Shown here: piece after piece, positions 23,818 to 31,341 of the stretch | Layout of the letters: every line of letters begins with the position of its first letter | Numbering within the stretch: position 1 is the stretch's first letter | From: Leifsonia shinshuensis | GTDB taxonomy: Bacteria; Actinomycetota; Actinomycetes; Actinomycetales; Microbacteriaceae | Length of the DNA stretch: 64,000 nucleotides | Reading direction: 5' to 3' | Assembly: GCF_031456835.1 (NCBI RefSeq) | Contig: NZ_JAVDVK010000001.1 | Location: 310,001-374,000, forward strand | Program-made: the position numbers and the translations under genes | Notes under the pieces: generated by a model | Told to the model about the DNA's origin: nothing | Seen by the model: the letters and a program-made list of their open reading frames with translations, nothing else | The model's database searches: none

Positions 23818-24945
23818 GTGAGACGGTTCTGGCGAGGATCGGCGGTGGCTGCCGCCCTGACCGCTGCGCTGGTCATCGCGGGAGGCGCGGCCCCGGCCAG
23901 CGCGGACTCCTACCCGTCATGGGATGACGTGCAGGCCGCCAAGAACAACGCCGCGGCCGCCCAGGCGGAGGTGGATCGGATCAACGGCCTGTTGCAGAGC
24001 CTCCAGACCGCGGCCAACGCGGCGGGCGACCTCGCGGTCAAGCGACTCGGGGAGTACGGCGCGGCCGAGGCGGCGCTGCAGGCGGCGACCGCGAAAGCGC
24101 AGGACCTCGCTGAGCGTGCGCAGGAGGCGGGCGCGAAGGCCGACCAGCTCAAGGCGCAGAGCGGCACGCTCGCCGAGCAGCTCACGCGCGCGGGCACATC
24201 CTCGGTGTCCCTCCGGCTCTTCCTCAGCCCGAGCGCCTCCCGGTCCGACTCGCTGCTCTACCAGCTGGGCGCCGTGTCGAAGCTGGCCGACCGCTCCAGC
24301 GCCCTGTTCGCACAGGCCACCGCCCAGAAGAACCTCGCCACGTCGTTGAGCGCCCAGGCGTCCGCGGCGCAGACCATCCGCGACCAGCTCGCGACGGCCG
24401 CCAAGAAGGCGCTCGACGCGGCCACGGCGGCGAAGCAGGCGGCGGATGCGCAGCTCGCCGACCAGAAGCAGCACGCGAACACGCTCTACGCGCAGCTGGC
24501 GACCCTCAAGAACACGGAGGCGTCCGTCGAGCAGAAGTACGCCGAAGGCGTCGCGGCGGCCGAGGCCGCCCAGCAGGCCGCGAACTCGGGCGGCGGGTCC
24601 GACGGCTTCGCGCCTCCGCCCGGCATGGTGGTCGACCCGGCGGGAGCGCAGGCGTACGCGTCCAGCCGCCTCGCGGCCTTCGGCTGGGGGCAGGACCAGA
24701 TGGGGTGCCTGATCAAGCTGTGGAACCACGAGTCGGGCTGGCGCGCCGACGCCTACAACACGTCGAGTGGCGCGTACGGCATCCCGCAGTCGCTGCCCGC
24801 CAGCAAGATGGCGAGTGCGGGCCCGGACTGGATGACGAACCAGAACACCCAGGTGAACTGGGGGCTCGACTACATCAACCGCGCGTACGGATCACCCTGT
24901 GCGGCGTGGAACTTCGAGATGAGCCACGACCCGAACTGGTACTGA
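23818..24945 (+). CDS. Secreted coiled-coil protein with C-terminal lysozyme-like domain
   Basis: A 375-residue exported protein. It has a signal peptide (about residues 1-29, basic start, hydrophobic core, Ala-x-Ala before 'DSYPSWDD'), then about 200 residues of Ala/Gln/Lys-rich coiled coil. The C-terminal domain of about 90 residues, 'CLIKLWNHESGWRADAYN' followed by 'SGAYGIPQ', belongs to the transglycosylase/aggregation-promoting-factor type. The Glu of 'NHESGW' is the expected catalytic acid. It probably cleaves or remodels peptidoglycan, with the coiled coil regulating or tethering it as in NlpC/P60 and RipA-type hydrolases. Start is GTG. It is followed by a 64-nt palindromic repeat. Confidence 0.85.
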   Translation: MRRFWRGSAVAAALTAALVIAGGAAPASADSYPSWDDVQAAKNNAAAAQAEVDRINGLLQSLQTAANAAGDLAVKRLGEYGAAEAALQAATAKAQDLAERAQEAGAKADQLKAQSGTLAEQLTRAGTSSVSLRLFLSPSASRSDSLLYQLGAVSKLADRSSALFAQATAQKNLATSLSAQASAAQTIRDQLATAAKKALDAATAAKQAADAQLADQKQHANTLYAQLATLKNTEASVEQKYAEGVAAAEAAQQAANSGGGSDGFAPPPGMVVDPAGAQAYASSRLAAFGWGQDQMGCLIKLWNHESGWRADAYNTSSGAYGIPQSLPASKMASAGPDWMTNQNTQVNWGLDYINRAYGSPCAAWNFEMSHDPNWY

Positions 24946-24957
24946 GCGCAGACCTTT

Positions 24958-25021
24958 CGCCGAAGTGCACGTTGCTGTGCAGTCGCACGGCGTGTCGACC
25001 GCAACGACGTGCACTTCGGCG
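24958..25021. repeat. 64-nt palindromic repeat, copy 2
   Basis: Outer arms of 20 nt (from 24958 and back from 25021) pair with two mismatches. The element is 58/64 identical to the reverse complement of 21261-21324 and has the same length. It again sits exactly between convergent genes, here the lysozyme-like gene and the DEAD helicase gene. Confidence 0.85.
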
Positions 25022-25036
25022 GGAGAACGGATCCGG

Positions 25037-26515
25037 TCAGCTGGCGGGCGTCGCGGGGGAGCCGCCACGCGAGCGGCGGCGACGCCGGCGCGGCGCGCTG
25101 TTGCCGTCGCGGTGCTGCGATCCACCGCCGTCGTGCGTGCCGGCCGCGGCCTTCTGCTCGCCGCCCTCGGACGCCGGAGCGCCCTCGGTCGACGCGGCCG
25201 GAGCGCCGCCCTGGGACTCGCCCGCTCCGCGGGTGCGGCGGCGACGGCGGCTGCCGGAGCGCTCGGAGGCCTCCGGCCCGGTCGAGTCGGTGCGCCCGCC
25301 GCGCGGGGTCTCCGGAGCCTTGACCGCCGGCGTCGACTTCAGCCGGCCCTTGGCGCCCGCCGGGATGTCGAGGTCGCTGAACAGGTGCGGTGACGACGAG
25401 TAGGTCTCGGTCGGCTCGGGCTGGCCGAACTCCAGCGCCCGGTTGATGAGGGCCCACTTGTGCAGGTCCTCCCAGTCGACGAAGGTCACCGCGATGCCGG
25501 TCTTGCCGGCGCGGCCGGTGCGGCCCGCGCGGTGCAGGTAGGTCTTCTCGTCGTCCGGGATGGTGTGGTTGATGACGTGCGTGACGTCATCCACGTCGAT
25601 GCCGCGGGCCGCGACATCCGTGGCGATGAGGATGTCCTTCTTGCCGGCCTTGAACGCGGCCATCGCGCGCTCGCGCTGCTCCTGGTTCAGGTCGCCGTGC
25701 ACGGCCGCCGCGTTGAAGCCGCGGTCGTTCAGCTCCTCGACCAGTTTGGCGGCGGCGCGCTTGGTGCGCGTGAAGATGACGGTCTTCCCACGGCCCTCGG
25801 CCTGCAGGATGCGCGCGATCACCTCGTCCTTGTCGAGCGAGTGGGCCCGGTAGATGAGGTGCTTGATGTTGGCCTGGATCTGGCCCTCGTCCGGGTCGGT
25901 CGCGCGGATGTGCACCGGGCGCGTCATGAACCGGCGCGCCAGGGCGACGATCGGGCCCGGCATCGTGGCCGAGAACAGCATGGTGTGGCGGGTCGGCGAG
26001 GTCTGCGCGAACAGCTTCTCGATGTCGGCCAGGAAGCCGAGGTCGAGCATCTTGTCGGCCTCGTCGAGCACCATCTCCTGCACGTTCGCCAGGCTCAGCA
26101 GGCGCTGGCCGGCGAGGTCGAGGAGACGGCCCGGGGTGCCGACGACGATCTGCGCGCCGCCCTTGAGCTGCGCGATCTGGCCCTCGTAGGCCTTGCCGCC
26201 GTAGATGGCGGCGATGGAGGTCGGGCGGCCGGCGGCGGCGGTCTCGAGGTCTTCGTAGACCTGGATGGCCAGCTCGCGGGTCGGCACGACGACGAGGGCC
26301 TTCACGCCGGGCGCGGGGTCCAGGCCGAGACGCTGGATCAGCGGGAGGCCGAAGCCGAGCGTCTTGCCGGTGCCGGTCTTGGCCTGGCCGATGATGTCCT
26401 GCCCGGTGAGGGCGAGGGGGATGGTCTGCGCCTGGATGGGGAACGGCTCGATGATGCCCTTGGCCGCGAGCGCGTCCACCATGTCCTGGTCGATGTTGAG
26501 TTCGGAGAAAGTCAC
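25037..26515 (-). CDS. DEAD-box RNA helicase
   Basis: A 492-residue DEAD-box helicase of the RhlE type (compare Rv3211). Motifs in order: Q-motif 'PFPIQAQTIPLAL', I 'AKTGTGKT', Ia 'VPTRELA', II 'VLDEADKMLD', III 'FSATMP', V 'ATDVAARGID' and VI 'HRAGRTGRAGK'. Note II is DEAD. The C-terminal 80 residues are a Gly/Arg/Ser-rich tail ending in basic runs, typical of RNA-binding extensions. I chose the GTG giving 'MTFSELNIDQDMVDAL', the usual first motif; the open frame continues about 75 codons upstream without similarity. A TAGGCT on the minus strand near 26612-26617 could be its -10, giving a leader of about 90 nt. Confidence 0.92.
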   Translation of the reverse strand: MTFSELNIDQDMVDALAAKGIIEPFPIQAQTIPLALTGQDIIGQAKTGTGKTLGFGLPLIQRLGLDPAPGVKALVVVPTRELAIQVYEDLETAAAGRPTSIAAIYGGKAYEGQIAQLKGGAQIVVGTPGRLLDLAGQRLLSLANVQEMVLDEADKMLDLGFLADIEKLFAQTSPTRHTMLFSATMPGPIVALARRFMTRPVHIRATDPDEGQIQANIKHLIYRAHSLDKDEVIARILQAEGRGKTVIFTRTKRAAAKLVEELNDRGFNAAAVHGDLNQEQRERAMAAFKAGKKDILIATDVAARGIDVDDVTHVINHTIPDDEKTYLHRAGRTGRAGKTGIAVTFVDWEDLHKWALINRALEFGQPEPTETYSSSPHLFSDLDIPAGAKGRLKSTPAVKAPETPRGGRTDSTGPEASERSGSRRRRRTRGAGESQGGAPAASTEGAPASEGGEQKAAAGTHDGGGSQHRDGNSAPRRRRRRSRGGSPATPAS

Positions 26516-26626
26516 TGGTGCGATGCCTGTCGATTCGATGGGAGGGTCCACGCCCTGTTCTCTGTCGCAGGCGTGAGGCCGTCGATCCTGCGCCGACGGC
26601 GTGACCAGCCTACTGGACCGTCCCGA

Positions 26627-26632
26627 TACACT
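26627..26632 (+). promoter_or_regulatory. -10 element of the ferritin-like gene (leaderless)
   Basis: TACACT lies exactly 7 nt before the GTG at 26640, with no ribosome-binding site in between. Confidence 0.55.
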
Positions 26633-26639
26633 GCTGAGC

Positions 26640-27356
26640 GTGTCGACTTGGTTCACCCGTCGCCGGCCCTCCGGCGAGCTCCCGCGCCTGACCCCTCGGT
26701 CGCGCCCGGTCGCGACGGTGCGGGTCGACCTGCACGAGGTCATGCCGGACCTGCTGCCGTATCTCGGTCAGGCCGCGTACCTCCAGCTGGAGCAGTTCGA
26801 GACGCTGTCGCGTGTCGCGGCCGAAGCCGACGACCTCCGCGCCAAGGGGCTGGTCTCGGCGGCCGCGGGCCACGCACTGTCGAAGCACCAGGGGATCGTG
26901 GCGGAGATCCGCCGCCGCGGCGACGACCCGGCGGCGGCGATGGAGCCGTTCGCCGTGGAGATCGAAGGCTTCAGCGCGCTCATCGTCGGGGCGGACTGGC
27001 GCGAGACGCTGCTCTCGGCGCTGGTGACCGGCGGCCTCCTCGACGACTTCTTCATCCGGCTCGCAGCCGGTCTGCCGGGCGACGTGGGCCCGCGCATCGC
27101 GCACCTGCTCGGCTCGGAGTCCGGCCAGGAGGGCGTGCTGGAGGTTCTCCGCACCGAGATCGGCGCGGACCCGCTGCTGGCCTCGCGCCTGGCGATGTGG
27201 GGAAGGCGGCTGGTCGGCGACACGCTGCTCGTGGCGCGGTCGGCCCTGCACCTCTCGGGCAACCGTGCGACCGACGAGGAGCGGATCGAGCCGATCTTCA
27301 CCGAGCTGATCGCCGCCCACACGCGCCGGATGGACGCCCTCGGCCTGACCGCCTGA
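26640..27356 (+). CDS. Ferritin-like-fold protein
   Basis: A 238-residue, mostly helical protein of the actinobacterial ferritin-like group (Rv3210c type), divergent from the DEAD helicase as in mycobacteria. Helix patterns 'LQLEQFETLSRVAAEADDLR' and 'GLLDDFFIRLAAGLPG' fit a four-helix bundle related to tRNA hydroxylases. Whether the carboxylate/His metal site is complete cannot be judged by eye, and the function is unknown. The GTG is set by the -10 element 7 nt upstream; an earlier GTG would add 13 residues and would overlap the promoter. Confidence 0.75.
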   Translation: MSTWFTRRRPSGELPRLTPRSRPVATVRVDLHEVMPDLLPYLGQAAYLQLEQFETLSRVAAEADDLRAKGLVSAAAGHALSKHQGIVAEIRRRGDDPAAAMEPFAVEIEGFSALIVGADWRETLLSALVTGGLLDDFFIRLAAGLPGDVGPRIAHLLGSESGQEGVLEVLRTEIGADPLLASRLAMWGRRLVGDTLLVARSALHLSGNRATDEERIEPIFTELIAAHTRRMDALGLTA

Positions 27357-27371
27357 CGGACCCGCCCCGAA

Positions 27372-27428
27372 ACATTCGTCACGAATGCGCCCTCGCTGGG
27401 CACGAAAGGCGACATTCGGCACGAATGT
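27372..27428. repeat. 57-nt hairpin repeat, copy 1
   Basis: Each half carries a small palindrome: ATTCGTCACGAAT in the left half (perfect) and ATTCGGCACGAAT in the right half (one mismatch). The two halves are also inverted repeats of each other, so the unit can fold as one long hairpin. An equal-length copy begins 76 nt downstream. It lies between the convergent ferritin-like gene and the small membrane-protein gene. Confidence 0.8.
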
Positions 27429-27447
27429 TCCCGGGTGCCGCAGCCGC

Positions 27448-27504
27448 ACATTCGTCACGAATGCGCGCTCAGCGGGGGCGAGAGGCGACATTCGGCACGA
27501 ATGT
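27448..27504. repeat. 57-nt hairpin repeat, copy 2
   Basis: A second unit in the same orientation and of the same length as 27372-27428. The two 17-19-nt palindromic ends are identical to copy 1 and the middle differs. The two units fill most of the 162-nt gap 27357-27518. A degraded half-copy (TCGGGCACGAATG) appears near 62514-62526. Confidence 0.8.
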
Positions 27505-27518
27505 GCGCCAGGGGCGCG

Positions 27519-27821
27519 TCAGCGCGCGACGGCGCCCTTCGCGAGCGCGTGCAGCATGCGGTCGTCGCTCTCGGTGCGCAGGCGGCCGATCAGGAGGTCG
27601 GCGACCGCCACGATGAGGGCTGTGCCGAGCAGCGTGATCCACCAGATCCAGCCGCCGTCCCACTTCAGTCCGGCCCAGGTGAGGGCGACCCAGAGCACGG
27701 ACGCCGACGCGACGCCGATCGCGGGCATCAGCACGGAGCCGTGCGTGTGCCGGTTCGGCAGGAGGTAGCGGCCGGCGAGCCCGATGATGGCGCCGCCGAG
27801 GACGACGAAGAGCAGTTCCAC
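27519..27821 (-). CDS. Small membrane protein of unknown function
   Basis: A 100-residue protein with three hydrophobic segments ('LLFVVLGGAIIGLAGRYLL', 'LMPAIGVASASVLWVALTWA', 'WIWWITLLGTALIVAVADLL') and a short basic C-terminus. I do not recognise the family. The GTG start is supported by a TAGCCT -10 element (27829-27834) exactly 7 nt upstream; the longer frame is not protein-like. It sits 10 nt downstream of the DUF3107 gene on the same strand but has its own promoter-like element. Confidence 0.75.
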   Translation of the reverse strand: MELLFVVLGGAIIGLAGRYLLPNRHTHGSVLMPAIGVASASVLWVALTWAGLKWDGGWIWWITLLGTALIVAVADLLIGRLRTESDDRMLHALAKGAVAR

Positions 27822-27828
27822 GAGAGGG

Positions 27829-27834
27829 AGGCTA
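27829..27834 (-). promoter_or_regulatory. -10 element of the small membrane-protein gene (leaderless)
   Basis: TAGCCT on the minus strand, 7 nt before the GTG whose first base is 27821. It overlaps the stop region of the DUF3107 gene. Confidence 0.45.
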
Positions 27835-28056
27835 GCCGACGAAGCCGATCCGGCGCGATTCCTCGGTGCCGAGCTCGACGTAGGCGATGCCCGCGGTCGG
27901 CACGACGTAGAGGCGGCCCTTGTCGTCGGTGAGCTTGAGCACACCGCCGCCGTTCGTCAGCGCCGTCTCCACCTGCTCGGTGAGCTGCTCGGCCGGCTGC
28001 GACGTCTCGAAGCTGAGCTCGCGGGGGGCGTTGACGATTCCGATACGGATCTCCAC
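27832..28056 (-). CDS. DUF3107 small protein (TB9.4 family)
   Basis: A 74-residue protein, 'MEIRIGIVNAPRELSFETSQ' and onward, of the actinobacterial DUF3107 family (M. tuberculosis TB9.4, Rv3208A). It is a short, soluble, probably beta-rich protein with no known catalytic function. The start is GTG, preceded at 8 nt by a GAAAGG ribosome-binding site. It is divergent from adnA. The same neighbourhood (rhlE, ferritin-like, DUF3107, adnAB) occurs in mycobacteria. Confidence 0.92.
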   Translation of the reverse strand: MEIRIGIVNAPRELSFETSQPAEQLTEQVETALTNGGGVLKLTDDKGRLYVVPTAGIAYVELGTEESRRIGFVG

Positions 28057-28151
28057 GTTTGGTGCCTTTCGAGTCTGACCGGCGGGTGTGAGTTCAGACT
28101 ACGGCACACGGCTCGCGGCCCCCGCTCGCGTTCTCTGTCGGCGGACGCCGA

Positions 28152-28157
28152 TAGCGT
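28152..28157 (+). promoter_or_regulatory. -10 element of adnA (leaderless)
   Basis: TAGCGT lies 7 nt before the ATG at 28165. The remainder of the 108-nt divergent region 28057-28164 holds only the DUF3107 ribosome-binding site. Confidence 0.5.
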
Positions 28158-28164
28158 GAAAGCC

Positions 28165-31100
28165 ATGACGACGCAGGGCTTCCGGATGCGCGCAGCACGG
28201 GCTGACGGCGCGAGCGTCCCGACGCTCGACGCCGCGCAGGCCGAGGTGCTGACGCTGCCCGACGAGGCCTCCGCCGCGGTCCTCGGCGCCCCCGGAACCG
28301 GCAAGACGACGACGCTCGTCGAGGCGCTCGCCGAGCGGGTGCTGGGCCGGGGGTACGGCACGGACGAGGTGCTCGCGCTGAGCGCATCCCGCACCGCCGC
28401 GACGGCGCTCCGCGACCGGATCGCGCTGCGCCTCGCCGTCCCGACGCAGGGTCCGCTGGCACGCACGGCGACGTCCCTCGCGTTCCAGCTCGTCGGCGAA
28501 CGTGCCCGCCGCCTCGGCGCCGAGCCGCCACGGCTGCTCACCGGCGGCGAGCAGGACCAGATCATCGCCGAACTGCTCAGCGGCCACATCGAGGACGGCA
28601 CCGGCCCGCACTGGCCGGAACCGCTGGTGGAGGAGGTGCGCACGCTCCGCGGGTTCCGCACCGAGCTGCGCGAGCTGATGGCGCGTTGCGCCGAGCGCGG
28701 CGTCACCCCGTCCCGCCTGTCCGAGCTGGGTGCCATCACGGGCCGCGACGAATGGCGGGCGGGCGCTCGGTTCATCGCCGAGTACCAGCTCGTCGTCGAC
28801 AGCTACCGCGGCGGTTTCGTCGACTCGGCCGAGCTGATCGCCTCCGCAGTGACGGTCGTCCGCGAGGGAAGCTCGCTCGACCGCCTGCGCGCGGTGTTCG
28901 TCGACGACCTGCAGGAGGCGACGGTCGCCACGGTCGCGCTGCTCCGCGCCTTCGCCGACCGCGGCGTCGCCGTGGTGGCGTTCGGCGACCCGGACGTGGC
29001 ATCCACCACCTTCCGCGGCGCCGAGACGACGGCTCTGGGCCAGCTGGAGTCGCGGCTCGGCGTCCCGGTGACCCGGTTCGTGCTCACCACCGCCCACCGG
29101 CAGACGCCCGCACTGCGCGAGCTCACCGCGCGCGTCACCGAGCGGATCGGCACGGCGGCGGCCGGCGTCCAGCGCATGGCGTCCGCCGGCCGCCCCGAGC
29201 CCGAGGCCGAGCCGACGACGGAGCGGGATGTGCAGACCCCATCTGCCGACGTCCCCCGCCCCGAGATCGTCCGCCTGGTCGCCGCCTCGGCGCCGGCGGA
29301 GGCGTCCCGCCTCGCCCGGAAGCTGCGCGAGCGGCACCTGCTCGACGGTGTGCCGTGGAGCGAGATGGCCGTCATCGTCCGCTCCGGAGCGCACGTCCCC
29401 GCGCTGTCGCGCGCGCTCGCCGTCGCCGAGGTGCCGACCACGACGAGCATCGCCGGGCGTCCGCTGCGCGACGACGTCGCCGCCCGCCAGCTGGTCACGG
29501 TCGCGGGCGTGCAGCTGGGGGCGATCGAGCTCACGCCGATCGTCGCGACCGAGCTGCTGCTCGGGCCGTTCGGCGGCCTCGACAGCGTGAGCCTGCGGCG
29601 GCTGCGGCTGGCGCTCCGCCAGGAGGAGCTGGCCGGCGAGGGCAACCGGCCGGGAGACGAGCTGCTGGTGGAGGCGCTGGAGCACCCCGCCCACCTGGCC
29701 ACGATCGACGCCGCCCCCGCCCGCCGTGCCGGACGGCTCGCCGAGACGCTGCGTTCCGGGCGCGAGAAGGCCGCGCAGGGCGCCTCCGTGGAGGAGCTGC
29801 TCTGGCACGTCTGGGAGCGCAGCGGCCTCGCGGCGCGCTGGCTGGAGCAGTCCGGGCGCAGCGGGATCGTCGCCGACGAGGCCAACCGCCACCTCGACGG
29901 CGTCGTCGCCCTGTTCACCGCCGCGCGGCGCTTCGTCGAGCGGTACCCCGAACGCCCCGCGTCCGACTTCGTGGTCGAGCTGCTCGGCGCCGAGGTCCCG
30001 GAGGACACCCTGGCCGCCCGCACCTCCGGCGAGGCCGTGCTGGTGTGCACCCCGAGCGCGGCCATCGGCCGGGAGTTCGAGGTCGTGGCGGTCGCGGGGC
30101 TGCAGGAGAGCGTCTGGCCCAATCTGCGCCTGCGCGGATCGCTGCTGCACCCGCAGGAGCTGGCGGATGCGCTGGAGGGCCGCCCGACCGCGACCGAGGA
30201 CGAGCGCGCGGAGGTGCTCGGCGACGAGCTGCGGATGTTCGCGCTCGCCGTGTCGCGCTCCCGCGGGCAGGTGCTGCTCACCGCGACGGCGAACGACGAC
30301 GAGCAGCCGTCGCCGTTCCTCCGGCTGGCCGGTGAGCTGGCCGTGGACGACCTGGACGACCAGCTGCATCCGCTCTCGCTGCGCGGCATGGTCGGCCGTC
30401 TGCGCCGCCGCCTGGTGGCGACGGGCGCGCCCGATGCCGCCGAGGCGCTCGCCCGGCTCGCGGACGCCGAGGTCGAGGGCGCCGATCCGGCCTCCTGGTA
30501 CGGGCTCATCGAACCCTCGACCACGGAGCCGCTGGTCGACCTCGCCGACGCGGAGGCCGTCGTCCGCGTGTCGCCGTCCCGGCTCGAGACCTTCGAGAAG
30601 TCGCCGCTGGCCTGGTTCGTGGACACCATGGCCGCCTCGCCGAGCGGGCTCGCGGCCGGGATCGGCACGGTGGTGCACGCGGTGATGGAGGAGGCGAGCA
30701 CCAGCGACGACCGCGACCTCAGCGTCGAACGGCTCTGGCGCGGCATCGAGCGGCGCTGGGGAGAGCTGGAGTTCGAGTCGCCCTGGCTCGAGGAGCGCGA
30801 GCGGCGGCGCACGCGCACGCTGACCGCGGGCGTCTCCGAGTACCTGCGCGACTTCGAGCGCGCCGGCGGCGTGCTGCTGGGCTCCGAGGGCGCCTTCGAG
30901 CTGCGCGTGGGACGCGCTCTGGTGCGCGGGACGATCGACCGCGTGGAGCGCACCCCGGACGGCACCGTGGTGATCGTCGACCTCAAGACCGGCAACCGCA
31001 CGCCGTCGGCGGCGGAGGCGGCCGAGCACGCGCAGCTCGGCGCGTACCAGCTGGCGATGGAGCACGGCGCCGTCGAGCAGGCGGGCGGTCTGCCGTCCGG

Positions 31101-31341
31101 CGGGGCGAAGCTCCTGTTCGTCGCCAAGGGCGTGCGGGGGAAGGGCTACCGCGAGGTCGCGCAGGACCGGGTGGACGAGGAACGGCTGGACCGGCTCCGC
31201 GACCGCGTGGCGGGGGCGGCCGAGGGGATGGCGGGGTCGACCTTCGCCGGAGTGGTCGACCTCGGCGAACGCGATCCGCACGGGAAGTACGAGTACCGCA
31301 TCCACCTGGTGCCTGCGGTCAGCGCGGGAGGAGCAGCATGA
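28165..31341 (+). CDS. adnA: AdnA-like helicase-nuclease subunit
   Basis: A 1058-residue UvrD/Rep-type protein with a C-terminal nuclease, the layout of mycobacterial AdnA (Rv3202c). Walker A is 'GAPGTGKTTT' (about residues 41-50). Motif II reads 'FVDDLQEA' (D247-D248) where UvrD proteins have DEYQD. A PD-(D/E)xK nuclease near the C-terminus shows 'VIVDLKTGN' (D939, K941) and 'HAQLGAYQLA'. AdnAB is a dimeric motor that resects double-strand ends, and AdnB is usually described as the main motor; the altered motif II here fits that. The gene overlaps adnB (ATGA), consistent with a 1:1 complex. Confidence 0.88.
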   Translation: MTTQGFRMRAARADGASVPTLDAAQAEVLTLPDEASAAVLGAPGTGKTTTLVEALAERVLGRGYGTDEVLALSASRTAATALRDRIALRLAVPTQGPLARTATSLAFQLVGERARRLGAEPPRLLTGGEQDQIIAELLSGHIEDGTGPHWPEPLVEEVRTLRGFRTELRELMARCAERGVTPSRLSELGAITGRDEWRAGARFIAEYQLVVDSYRGGFVDSAELIASAVTVVREGSSLDRLRAVFVDDLQEATVATVALLRAFADRGVAVVAFGDPDVASTTFRGAETTALGQLESRLGVPVTRFVLTTAHRQTPALRELTARVTERIGTAAAGVQRMASAGRPEPEAEPTTERDVQTPSADVPRPEIVRLVAASAPAEASRLARKLRERHLLDGVPWSEMAVIVRSGAHVPALSRALAVAEVPTTTSIAGRPLRDDVAARQLVTVAGVQLGAIELTPIVATELLLGPFGGLDSVSLRRLRLALRQEELAGEGNRPGDELLVEALEHPAHLATIDAAPARRAGRLAETLRSGREKAAQGASVEELLWHVWERSGLAARWLEQSGRSGIVADEANRHLDGVVALFTAARRFVERYPERPASDFVVELLGAEVPEDTLAARTSGEAVLVCTPSAAIGREFEVVAVAGLQESVWPNLRLRGSLLHPQELADALEGRPTATEDERAEVLGDELRMFALAVSRSRGQVLLTATANDDEQPSPFLRLAGELAVDDLDDQLHPLSLRGMVGRLRRRLVATGAPDAAEALARLADAEVEGADPASWYGLIEPSTTEPLVDLADAEAVVRVSPSRLETFEKSPLAWFVDTMAASPSGLAAGIGTVVHAVMEEASTSDDRDLSVERLWRGIERRWGELEFESPWLEERERRRTRTLTAGVSEYLRDFERAGGVLLGSEGAFELRVGRALVRGTIDRVERTPDGTVVIVDLKTGNRTPSAAEAAEHAQLGAYQLAMEHGAVEQAGGLPSGGAKLLFVAKGVRGKGYREVAQDRVDEERLDRLRDRVAGAAEGMAGSTFAGVVDLGERDPHGKYEYRIHLVPAVSAGGAA

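Noticed and set aside
21261..25021. The paired 64-nt repeats as ends of a composite transposon or integrated element
   Set aside because: The genes between them (pepP, PHP, lysozyme-like) are ordinary in composition, no transposase or target-site duplication is visible, and each repeat is itself a complete palindrome.
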